DNA of 64,000 nt from RGIG4079 sp045646905. Lineage in GTDB: Bacteria > Bacteroidota > Bacteroidia > Bacteroidales > Muribaculaceae. The notes beneath the pieces are model-generated. The model searched no databases, was not told the origin of the DNA, and saw nothing but the letters and a program-made list of their open reading frames with translations. The first letter of the stretch is position 1; each line of letters begins with the position of its first letter. Location of the stretch: positions 1 through 64,000 of the forward strand of contig JAZRLP010000026.1 in assembly GCA_045646905.1 (NCBI GenBank), read 5' to 3'. This document shows, piece after piece, positions 53,631 to 60,974 of this stretch. The position numbers and the translations under genes are program-made.

Positions 53631-53638
53631 TATCTTTG
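53631..53638 (+). promoter_or_regulatory. -7 box of the leader RNA copy B / PEGA transcription unit
   Basis: TATCTTTG, a perfect -7 box, lies about 50 nt before the first hairpin of the structured leader. The -33 region is AT-rich without an exact TTTG. The resulting leader would be about 355 nt long. Confidence 0.6.
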
Positions 53639-53687
53639 TGGTGAAAATGATTTTTAAACCCAAAAACAAGTTGCTTATGAAAAATTA

Positions 53688-53899
53688 ACGTACTGAAAGA
53701 TACGTACATTTAAGACATATTTGGAAAAGCGTTTTAGCTTTATTCTACTATTCAGAAAGTTTGGCGACAGAAGGAATACCAGTAAGAATAATAGCTAAAA
53801 TGCCCGTACACTATAACGCGGGCTTTTTAGTTGTTCTACTGGTAGGTTATGCCAAACACCTCTGAATAGGAATACACTAAAGAGTCCTGCGCTTTTTTT
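53688..53899 (+). ncRNA. Structured leader RNA, copy B
   Basis: Hairpins in order: ACGTA/TACGT (53688-53705); AAAGC-GTTTTA-GCTTT (53726-53741); and a long hairpin closed by CTATTCAGA/TCTGAATAG (53748-53756, 53861-53869), then GTTTGGC/GCCAAAC, ACCAGTA/TACTGGT, CTAAAA/TTTTAG and GCCCG/CGGGC. A T-run follows at 53893-53899. The order, the loop motif AGCGTTTT(T/A)GCT, and internal segments AGAAA and AAGA-n-AATAG match copy A at 12994-13197. The flanking stems differ in sequence but keep pairing. It precedes a PEGA-domain exported protein gene. Confidence 0.65.
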
Positions 53900-53998
53900 G
53901 TATGTATCTTGTAATATAATACATAGGGACTGTCGGCATAATCCGAAAGGCCGTAAAAAGAGTCGGGATATACTCAAACTAAATTTACTTAAATAATT

Positions 53999-54667
53999 AT
54001 GAAAAAAGTAATATTATTTTTCACTATTATATTCTCAATTGCATTATGCCCAAATGAGATACACGCAAAAAAAATAAAGATTGTAACTACGCCAGAAACT
54101 GCTAAAATATATGTGGATGGTAGTTATGTAAGTGACGGAGTTTATGTGTTGAATTTCAAAAGAAACGATGAATTTTTCAGTGTAAAAGTTGAAGAACCGG
54201 GATACGTAAAAAAAACTCTTAAAATCTACAAAAGCGACTCCCGAAAAAACATCTCTATAACCCTGCAGGAAGATGATGCATTGGAAAGTTCGGTTACTTC
54301 TGATTTGGCGAATAAATATTTTACGATAAACGTACGTAAGGATGTCGATGAGAATCTTGCATGGAAAATACTTTCTCAAGTATTGCTAAATTACTTTGAT
54401 GAAATTAAAACTTCAGATAAGGCTGCTGGATATATGAATACGGCATGGTATATAAATCGTTTCCCAAAAGCAGATGTTAAGGTCAGAACAAGAGTTCAGG
54501 TAAAACAAATAACCGGGGGTGATGGGCTTGCTTATCAAATACGCATTTCAACAGAAATAGCACCACAAAATAGCCAAGGAGACCACGGCTACAAACAATG
54601 GCCAAGAGTGCTCAAGAAATATGAACCAATGATTAACGAGATGCAATCACGTATCGGCGAATTCTAA
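53999..54667 (+). CDS. Exported PEGA-domain protein
   Basis: A 222-aa protein with a signal peptide (MKKVILFFTIIFSIALCPNEIHA). Residues about 25-95 are a PEGA-like beta-sandwich (TTPETAKIYVDGSYVSDGVY, VKVEEPGYVKKTL). The C-terminal 120 residues form an alpha/beta domain with no recognised family (FTINVRKDVDENLAWKILSQ, YINRFPKADVKVRTRVQVKQ). PEGA domains are common in surface proteins and suggest binding or structural roles. It follows structured RNA copy B by about 100 nt and precedes another exported protein gene by 17 bp. Confidence 0.75.
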   Translation: MKKVILFFTIIFSIALCPNEIHAKKIKIVTTPETAKIYVDGSYVSDGVYVLNFKRNDEFFSVKVEEPGYVKKTLKIYKSDSRKNISITLQEDDALESSVTSDLANKYFTINVRKDVDENLAWKILSQVLLNYFDEIKTSDKAAGYMNTAWYINRFPKADVKVRTRVQVKQITGGDGLAYQIRISTEIAPQNSQGDHGYKQWPRVLKKYEPMINEMQSRIGEF

Positions 54668-54684
54668 CCTAAAACAATCAAACA

Positions 54685-55275
54685 ATGAGAACTATATTTT
54701 TGATAATTATACTCATTTGCGCTATGACACTAAATGCGCAGATAAAAATAGTTGAAGACTTCGAAAATGGAGCGACATTGGGATGGGAAGAATTTTCAAA
54801 CAAAACTGGGTCAGCAATCATCAAAGAAGGCTTTATTGAATTGAAATGCCACAAAAAACGCCAAGGTGCGGCAACAAACGTCAAACTTCCAATTAATGGA
54901 AACTACGACTTCAAAATAACAGCAAAGATTCTTATTCCTAAGTTTAATAAAAAGATGGGACTAAATATCTTCTTTTGGGATAGTAATTTGACACCAGTAT
55001 TTTTTGCCGGAGTCACAGAAAATAGACTTTTTAGTTTTGTTGATTATAAACTCATTCAATCTAAAATAAAACTACCTAAGGGAAATGATAAAATAATAGA
55101 GTTTGTTATTGAGTTCATAGGCAACGATGTAACATTAACTGTTGATAATGTAGAATTAATCCGAACAGAGAAAAATGGTTGTCCTGAATTGATAGGATTT
55201 AACACAAACACGCTCATAAAAATTGACGAGGTAATCATAGAACAAGAATATACCGGAGATTCTGAAGAAGAATAA
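54685..55275 (+). CDS. Hypothetical exported protein, jelly-roll-like
   Basis: A 196-aa protein with signal peptide MRTIFLIIILICAMTLNAQ. The mature part is beta-rich with a concanavalin/laminin-G-like pattern (IVEDFENGATLGWEEFSN, YDFKITAKILIPKFNKKMG, NDVTLTVDNVELI) and an acidic C-terminus. No family is certain. It lies 17 bp after the PEGA gene and probably shares its transcript and leader RNA. Confidence 0.65.
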   Translation: MRTIFLIIILICAMTLNAQIKIVEDFENGATLGWEEFSNKTGSAIIKEGFIELKCHKKRQGAATNVKLPINGNYDFKITAKILIPKFNKKMGLNIFFWDSNLTPVFFAGVTENRLFSFVDYKLIQSKIKLPKGNDKIIEFVIEFIGNDVTLTVDNVELIRTEKNGCPELIGFNTNTLIKIDEVIIEQEYTGDSEEE

Positions 55276-55622
55276 ACGGCTATCTTCTTGTTTAATGCGG
55301 TATCGTCAAGACTCATAAGTTGTCTTTAAGAAAAGGGAGGGAATTTCAAAATACAGTCACACCCTCATTGTCTCATAAAAAACGAAAAAGCCCTAACTTT
55401 CCCAAGCTAGGGCTTTGCTATGTCCTAAAGTTTTTGTATTTTTAGGTATACTTAAATATGAAGATATAATCCCAAACAAATATTGCTTTTTTGCGCAGCG
55501 ATTGGATGAGAATATAGAAGAAAATGCTCCCACCGTGGGCTGTGGCTTTTATCATTTAATTAAGTTATTATATCCTAAAAAAACACACCACCCACCATCT
55601 AAAATCGCCCAAAAAAAGCCCT

Positions 55623-55686
55623 AATCCAAAATTTATATATATATTTTTGGATTGTAATCCAAAATTTCACTATGATTTTTTGGATT
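55623..55686. promoter_or_regulatory. Tandem dyads upstream of the second AAA ATPase gene
   Basis: AATCCAAAA...TTTTGGATT occurs twice in tandem: arms at 55623-55631/55645-55653 and 55656-55664/55678-55686, with centres 33 bp apart. The right dyad overlaps the TTTG -33 box (55679-55682). The layout parallels the dyads before the other AAA ATPase gene at 17010-17058, though the sequence differs. Confidence 0.6.
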
Positions 55687-55700
55687 AGAGGAAGTTTTGA
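55659..55700 (+). repeat. 42-bp direct repeat, copy 1 (promoter segment)
   Basis: It is identical to 56863-56904. It includes the right dyad and the -33 box of the ATPase promoter. The two copies flank the ATPase gene. Confidence 0.85.
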
Positions 55701-55710
55701 CCTATCTTTG
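55679..55710 (+). promoter_or_regulatory. Promoter of the second AAA ATPase gene
   Basis: TTTG (55679-55682), 20 bp, TATCTTTG (55703-55710), an exact consensus, 17 bp before the ATG. Confidence 0.75.
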
Positions 55711-55727
55711 TCCAAAATAAGAACTCT

Positions 55728-56855
55728 ATGATACAACGACAATTACAAACAATTATCAATGATCGGTTATTTAAAGGTAAAGCAATCATTTTAATTGGAG
55801 CACGACAAGTGGGCAAGAGCACACTCTTTTCTCAAATAGCCTCAACATGTAATGAACCAATATTAAATCTCAATTGCGACGAACCCGAAGTAAAAGAAAT
55901 ACTTACCGATATAAACACGCCCGAATTGAAAGCGCTCGTTGGTCAAAATAAAATAATCATAATTGATGAAGCGCAACGAGTACAAAATATTGGCATGACA
56001 CTAAAACGCATCATTGACAATATCCCCAACGTACAACTTTTAGTAACAGGGTCATCATCATTAGAGTTGCACGACAAAATTAATGAGCCTTTGACCGGAC
56101 GAAAGTATGAATATAACCTATTCCCCATTTCTACCGCCGAATTATTGAACACAAATGGGCTTTTGGCAGTAAAACAAACTCTTGAGTTTAGGTTAATTTA
56201 TGGTTCTTACCCCGATATTCTCAACCACTCAGATGAAGCCAAAGAACTATTGATGAATATCGCCGATAGCTATCTATATAAAGATTTGCTATCGCTTGAT
56301 GACATACGCCGTCCTGCTTTACTTGAAAAAATCCTTATAGCTTTAGCGTTACAATTAGGTAGTGAAGTTTCCTATAATGAAATTGCGCAAACAGTGGGTT
56401 CCGACAGCAAAACAGTGGAAAAATACATCGATCTATTATCGAAATGTTATATCATTTTTCAACTAAACGCTTTTTCAAGAAATATTCGCAATGAATTAAA
56501 AAAGAGCAAAAAAATTTATTTCTATGATAATGGCATTCGTAATGCCATACTACAAAATTTCGCGCCTATAGCTCTACGCCAAGACATCGGCGCTTTGTGG
56601 GAAAATTTTATCATTAGCGAAAGAATAAAAAGCAATCATTACAACCAGCGTTATGTAAAACCATATTTCTGGCGCACTTCAACACAGCAAGAGATTGATT
56701 ATATCGAAGAAGCCGATGGGGCGTTTTCGGTTTATGAGATAAAGTGGAATCCCAAAAAAGCAAATGCCATAATCCCTCAATCTTTTTTAAATAGCTATAT
56801 CGTAAAAGATAAAGCAATCGTTACTCCCGACAACTACCTTGAATTCATCGTATAA
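55728..56855 (+). CDS. AAA ATPase with DUF4143 domain
   Basis: A 375-aa protein. Walker A GARQVGKST near residue 22, Walker B KIIIIDEAQR near 79 and sensor LLVTGSSSLEL near 103 place it in the AAA_14 family. A winged-helix segment (YNEIAQTVGSDSKTVEKYID, about 219-238) and a DUF4143 C-terminal domain follow, with a nuclease-like core (YFWRTSTQQEIDYIEEADG, VYEIKWNPKK: Asp, Glu-x-Lys). The function of the family is not established. The gene is bracketed by two 42-bp copies of its own promoter region, suggesting it was inserted as a unit. Confidence 0.9.
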   Translation: MIQRQLQTIINDRLFKGKAIILIGARQVGKSTLFSQIASTCNEPILNLNCDEPEVKEILTDINTPELKALVGQNKIIIIDEAQRVQNIGMTLKRIIDNIPNVQLLVTGSSSLELHDKINEPLTGRKYEYNLFPISTAELLNTNGLLAVKQTLEFRLIYGSYPDILNHSDEAKELLMNIADSYLYKDLLSLDDIRRPALLEKILIALALQLGSEVSYNEIAQTVGSDSKTVEKYIDLLSKCYIIFQLNAFSRNIRNELKKSKKIYFYDNGIRNAILQNFAPIALRQDIGALWENFIISERIKSNHYNQRYVKPYFWRTSTQQEIDYIEEADGAFSVYEIKWNPKKANAIIPQSFLNSYIVKDKAIVTPDNYLEFIV

Positions 56856-56862
56856 TGATACC

Positions 56863-56904
56863 CCAAAATTTCACTATGATTTTTTGGATTAGAGGAAGTT
56901 TTGA
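56863..56904 (+). repeat. 42-bp direct repeat, copy 2 (promoter segment)
   Basis: It is identical to 55659-55700 and lies 1204 bp downstream, just after the ATPase stop codon. The outer part of the dyad arm (AAT) is not kept on its left. Confidence 0.85.
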
Positions 56905-56915
56905 TAATATATTTG
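56883..56915 (+). promoter_or_regulatory. Promoter of the 184-aa secreted protein gene
   Basis: TTTG (56883-56886), 21 bp, TATATTTG (56908-56915). The -33 part comes from repeat copy 2; the -7 box is unique. The ATG follows 25 bp later. Confidence 0.7.
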
Positions 56916-56940
56916 CAAAAGATAAAAACAATTTCACAGC

Positions 56941-57495
56941 ATGAAACGAATATTACTCATTAGCATCGCAATTATTATTGCAAACCTCTCTTTATCGGCT
57001 CAACAGTGGGAAAAGGACGGCCATCAATGGTATAATGTGCCATCATATTATATTGAAGATGAAGAGGTGTGTGCCCTTAACCTAAATGACACACTCCCAT
57101 GCAACTTCGGCGAAGAGCCATTTAATGCCTTCCTGACCAAGTTTAACAAAAACAAAAAATTCCGCAATAGTCGTTGCATGTCCACAGAATATAGCACTAT
57201 CGTTCCCAACGAAGAACTACTCGCATCAACATTGAAAATTCTTGACGAAAAAGGCGGATTCCCAATTCGTGGATATGCTAAAAAGATGGGCTATGATGCC
57301 GAATATGACTATACTATATATAACTACGGATTTTGGCACTACATCGACCTCGACTATATCGTATATTCATCGTTTTTCAAGAATCGCAAGGGGGAAGAGA
57401 TTAGCATCATACTACTATTTCAACGCATCGACGACCTATGGTATTGCACCGATGCATACCCATGCCAAGCTATAATGAATGCCTTAATGAAATAG
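56941..57495 (+). CDS. Hypothetical secreted protein (possibly DUF4348-like)
   Basis: A 184-aa protein with signal peptide MKRILLISIAIIIANLSLSA. The mature part begins QQWEKDGHQWYNVPSYY and contains FNAFLTKFNKNKKFRNSRC, then WHYIDLDYIVYSSFFKN and a FQRIDDLWYCTDAY ending. The overall pattern resembles Bacteroidota DUF4348 proteins (an FxxFLxxF stretch, then a strand pair), but this is a weak impression. It shares a duplicated promoter with the upstream ATPase gene. Confidence 0.65.
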   Translation: MKRILLISIAIIIANLSLSAQQWEKDGHQWYNVPSYYIEDEEVCALNLNDTLPCNFGEEPFNAFLTKFNKNKKFRNSRCMSTEYSTIVPNEELLASTLKILDEKGGFPIRGYAKKMGYDAEYDYTIYNYGFWHYIDLDYIVYSSFFKNRKGEEISIILLFQRIDDLWYCTDAYPCQAIMNALMK

Positions 57496-57631
57496 GTTAT
57501 TATACACCTATATAGGGGAGGTACACTTCGCATTATATTAAAAGCTATCATTTTTCAACCTCAAAATTTGGGGGTGAGATGTAGTTTTTGTAATTTTACA
57601 TTTCATTTTTTAACCTCAAAAAGTATAGGCC

Positions 57632-60250
57632 GTGGCAAAGAAAATCGCAGAAACCCCATTGATGAAACAGTATCTCGAGATGAAACAAAAACATCCCGAT
57701 GCAATACTTCTTTTTCGCGTGGGCGACTTCTACGAAACTTTTTCGGACGATGCCATAGCCGCCTCTGAAATACTCGGCATCACTCTCACTCGCCGTGCCA
57801 ACGGGTCGGCTCAACATGTTGAGTTGGCTGGCTTTCCACACCATGCGCTCGACACTTATCTACCAAAACTCGTGCGCGCCGGCAAGCGTGTAGCCATATG
57901 CGAGCAACTCGAAGACCCCAAACTCACAAAAAAACTTGTGAAACGCGGCATCACCGAGCTCGTAACCCCAGGGGTATCAATCAACGATAATATTCTCGAC
58001 CACCGCGAAAACAACTTCTTGGCAGCCGTTCACTTTGCGCGTCACGGAGTAGTGGGAGTGGCATTCCTCGACATCAGCACTGGTGAGTTTCTCACTGCCG
58101 AGGGCAACGCTGATTATATCGACAAACTTCTCGGCAATTTCGCCCCCAAAGAGGTGCTTGTAGAGCGTGGCAATCGCAACCTCATCGAAGACAGTTTCTC
58201 GGCTCGATATTTCACCTTCGAGCTCGACGACTGGATTTTTACCGACGATGCTGCGATGGACCGATTGCTCAAGCAATTTGAAACCGTGAGCCTAAAAGGT
58301 TTTGGCATCAACAAAATGCCAGCCGCCGTTATCGCATCGGGCGCAATATTGCACTATCTCGACATTACTCAACACAATCAGATATCGCACATCAACACCC
58401 TTTCACGCATAGAGGAAGACCGTTATGTGCGCCTCGACAAGTTCACCGTGCGCAATCTTGAGCTCGTTGATAGTTTTGCCGACGACGGCAAGAGTCTTTT
58501 GAGCGTCATAGACCGCACTTTGAGCCCCATGGGAGCCCGTTTGTTGCGTCGCTGGGTGTTATTCCCATTGAAAGACTCTAAAGCGATTAACGCCCGCCTT
58601 GATGTGGTAGAATACTTCTTCCGTCACCCCGACGAGAGAGAAGAAATAAAGAGTGCTCTTGAGCAAATAGGCGACCTCGAACGCCTCATATCAAAAGTGG
58701 CAGTGGGACGCATCACTCCACGCGAAGTGGTGCAACTACGCAATGCACTCACCGCCGTTGAGCCCATCAAGGCATTATGTTGCAACGCCGACCTCGATGC
58801 ACTACGCGCCATTGGCGAACAACTCAACCCCTGCGCTCTCATTCGCGACCGCATAGCACGCGAGGTAGTCGATGATGCACCATCGGCGCTCAACCGTGGC
58901 ACAGTGATAAAAGATGGTGTTGACCCCGAACTCGACGAACTTCGCGAGATAGCCTTCCAAGGCAAAGACTACCTCATGAAGATACAAATGCGCGAAATCG
59001 AGGCCACAGGCATTCCCAGCCTCAAGATTAGCTACAACAATGTGTTTGGCTACTATATCGAGGTAACAAACACCCACAAAGACAAAGTACCCGAGGAGTG
59101 GATACGCAAGCAGACTCTCGTCAATGCCGAGCGCTACATCACTCAAGAGCTCAAAGAATATGAGGAAAAAATACTCGGTGCTCAAGAACGCATTGCCGTT
59201 ATCGAAACCCGACTATATAACGAGCTTGTGGCCGCATTGGCTCAATATACTCCTGCCATTCAACTCAATGCATCATTGATAGCACGCCTCGACTGCCTCA
59301 CTGCATTCACTCGTGTAGCAATGGAAAATCACTATAACCGTCCCGTGGTCGATGACTCTCTCTCTATCGAAATTGTCGAAGGCCGCCACCCAGTTATCGA
59401 GAAAGAGCTACCCATAGGCGAGCCTTATATCACCAACAGCGTGTCGCTATGCAACAACGGCACTCAAGTGATGATGATTACCGGCCCCAATATGTCGGGT
59501 AAATCGGCTCTGTTACGCCAAACAGCCCTCAATGTGTTAATGGCTCAAATAGGGTGTTTCGTGGCTGCCGATAGCGCACGAATAGGTATAGTTGACAAGA
59601 TATTCACTCGCGTGGGCGCAAGCGACAACATCTCGCTCGGTGAGTCAACATTTATGGTCGAAATGAACGAGGCTGCTTCAATCCTCAACAACATGAGCGA
59701 GCGAAGCCTCATCCTCTTTGACGAATTGGGCCGCGGCACATCTACCTACGACGGCATCTCAATCGCATGGGCCATTGTAGAACATATCCACGAATATCGT
59801 GGCATCCACCCTAAAACTCTCTTTGCTACTCACTACCACGAACTCAACGAGATGGAAAAGACTTTCTCGCGCGTGGTAAACTATAATGTATCGGTCAAAG
59901 AAATCGACAACAAGGTGGTTTTCTTGCGCAAATTGGCCCGTGGAGGGTCGGAACATAGCTTCGGTATTCATGTAGCAAAACTCGCCGGCATGCCTCAATC
60001 TATCGTGAAACGAGCCGATGAGGTGTTGCTCCAACTCGAGTCGGCCAATCGTAAAGACAACATCACTAAAGACCTTGGCGCCGTAGCCGATCAATGTGGC
60101 GGAATGCAATTATCGTTCTTCCAACTCGATGACCCAGTATTGAGTCAGGTGCGCGACGAGATTCGCGACCTCGACATCAACAATCTCACCCCCATGGCGG
60201 CGCTCAACAAATTGCACGATATACGCAAAATCATCACTGGAAAAGATTAA
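57632..60250 (+). CDS. mutS: DNA mismatch repair protein MutS
   Basis: MutS recognises mismatches and recruits MutL. The 872-aa product starts with GTG at 57632 and shows the mismatch-reading FRVGDFYETF segment near residue 29 (Phe-x-Glu), the clamp and lever regions, Walker A TGPNMSGKSALLRQ near 617, Walker B ILFDELGRGTSTYDG near 693 and the FATHYHEL segment near 731. Length matches MutS1. The upstream 135 bp holds two CATTTTTyAACCTCAAAA repeats and no clear promoter. Confidence 0.96.
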   Translation: MAKKIAETPLMKQYLEMKQKHPDAILLFRVGDFYETFSDDAIAASEILGITLTRRANGSAQHVELAGFPHHALDTYLPKLVRAGKRVAICEQLEDPKLTKKLVKRGITELVTPGVSINDNILDHRENNFLAAVHFARHGVVGVAFLDISTGEFLTAEGNADYIDKLLGNFAPKEVLVERGNRNLIEDSFSARYFTFELDDWIFTDDAAMDRLLKQFETVSLKGFGINKMPAAVIASGAILHYLDITQHNQISHINTLSRIEEDRYVRLDKFTVRNLELVDSFADDGKSLLSVIDRTLSPMGARLLRRWVLFPLKDSKAINARLDVVEYFFRHPDEREEIKSALEQIGDLERLISKVAVGRITPREVVQLRNALTAVEPIKALCCNADLDALRAIGEQLNPCALIRDRIAREVVDDAPSALNRGTVIKDGVDPELDELREIAFQGKDYLMKIQMREIEATGIPSLKISYNNVFGYYIEVTNTHKDKVPEEWIRKQTLVNAERYITQELKEYEEKILGAQERIAVIETRLYNELVAALAQYTPAIQLNASLIARLDCLTAFTRVAMENHYNRPVVDDSLSIEIVEGRHPVIEKELPIGEPYITNSVSLCNNGTQVMMITGPNMSGKSALLRQTALNVLMAQIGCFVAADSARIGIVDKIFTRVGASDNISLGESTFMVEMNEAASILNNMSERSLILFDELGRGTSTYDGISIAWAIVEHIHEYRGIHPKTLFATHYHELNEMEKTFSRVVNYNVSVKEIDNKVVFLRKLARGGSEHSFGIHVAKLAGMPQSIVKRADEVLLQLESANRKDNITKDLGAVADQCGGMQLSFFQLDDPVLSQVRDEIRDLDINNLTPMAALNKLHDIRKIITGKD

Positions 60251-60722
60251 GGTAAAAGTAAAATTCTCACGCTGAAAGCGCAGATCTTTTTGGGACAGAA
60301 AGAACAGGTTATTGACCACCTCGTCACTTCGTGCCACTCCTCCTAAAAATTACAAGTAATTTTCAAGAGGAGAGCTTTTCTTCCATCTCCCAACAAAATT
60401 TACCTCCTCGTCTTTTCGTGAACTCACGCTGTCTTCAATGAATCCACGCGTCAGCTAAACTCTCCTCCTATTCCCTGAAAAGGAGAACCTCGCAGAGCGT
60501 GATATTTGCACGCAGATATCGCAGAAATTCGCTGAAAGGGATATAGGGTGTTGAAAATTTAAACCTCTGCGTCTTTCTGCGCCTTTCAGCGTGAGAACAA
60601 CTTTCAACTCTCAACTTTCAACTTTCAATTTTTATCTGTTTGTTCGGTCATTATGTCTAAAAAGACAAAGTGAGGCTTGCCTCAACGGCAAGCCTCACTT
60701 AAAAACTACTAAACCTATAAGA
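60251..60722. repeat. Intergenic repeat-rich region after mutS
   Basis: No gene is visible in about 470 bp. A 21-bp inverted repeat (TTCTCACGCTGAAAGCGCAGA at 60264-60284; its complement with one extra base at 60576-60597) brackets about 290 bp. The same motif occurs at 59-90. Inside are a hairpin AAAATTAC-AA-GTAATTTT flanked by CTCCTC/GAGGAG (60338-60373) and CT-rich sequence. It looks like a dispersed intergenic element; mobility is not shown. Confidence 0.6.
60668..60700 (-). terminator. Terminator after the second T9SS cargo gene
   Basis: AAGTGAGGCTTGCC (60668-60681) pairs perfectly with GGCAAGCCTCACTT (60687-60700); on the minus strand it is followed by TGTCTTTTT. Confidence 0.85.
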
Positions 60723-60974
60723 TTAAAGTTTTATCATCATTTTTGCTACTCCAAGGGTATTTACAATATAAACACCTTGAGGCAATTCTTCTACATTAAT
60801 TTTCACTGTGGTGTCTTTTACTCCTTTCACCACTTTCACCAATTGACCATCCATTGAGAATATCTTCACATCATTGATAAGCATTGGAGCCTCAATTGTA
60901 ACGAAACTACCCACTGGGTTAGGATACAACTGCCATCCACCACAAGCATTAGTGAGAATACCCTCTACACCGGT
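60720..60974 (-). repeat. 255-bp near-identical sorting-domain segment, copy 2
   Basis: It matches 41376-41630 at all but four positions, all of them third codon positions that keep the protein unchanged. Confidence 0.9.

Larger units (their letters stand above)
55276..55727 (+). other. Intergenic region before the second AAA ATPase gene
   Basis: About 450 bp. It contains a hairpin AAAGCCCTA/TAGGGCTTT (55387-55416), with a T-rich flank only on the minus strand. A short open frame at 55415-55624 has no support. Two tandem dyads and the ATPase promoter lie at the right end. Confidence 0.6.

Noticed and set aside
45990..53960. CTGTCGGCA shared by the metK leader and the region after leader RNA copy B
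   Set aside because: Nine bases in different structural contexts; probably coincidence.
55415..55624. Open frame of 69 aa in the gap before the second ATPase gene
   Set aside because: No promoter, no family pattern and a Pro/His/Lys-rich tail; it looks like chance.
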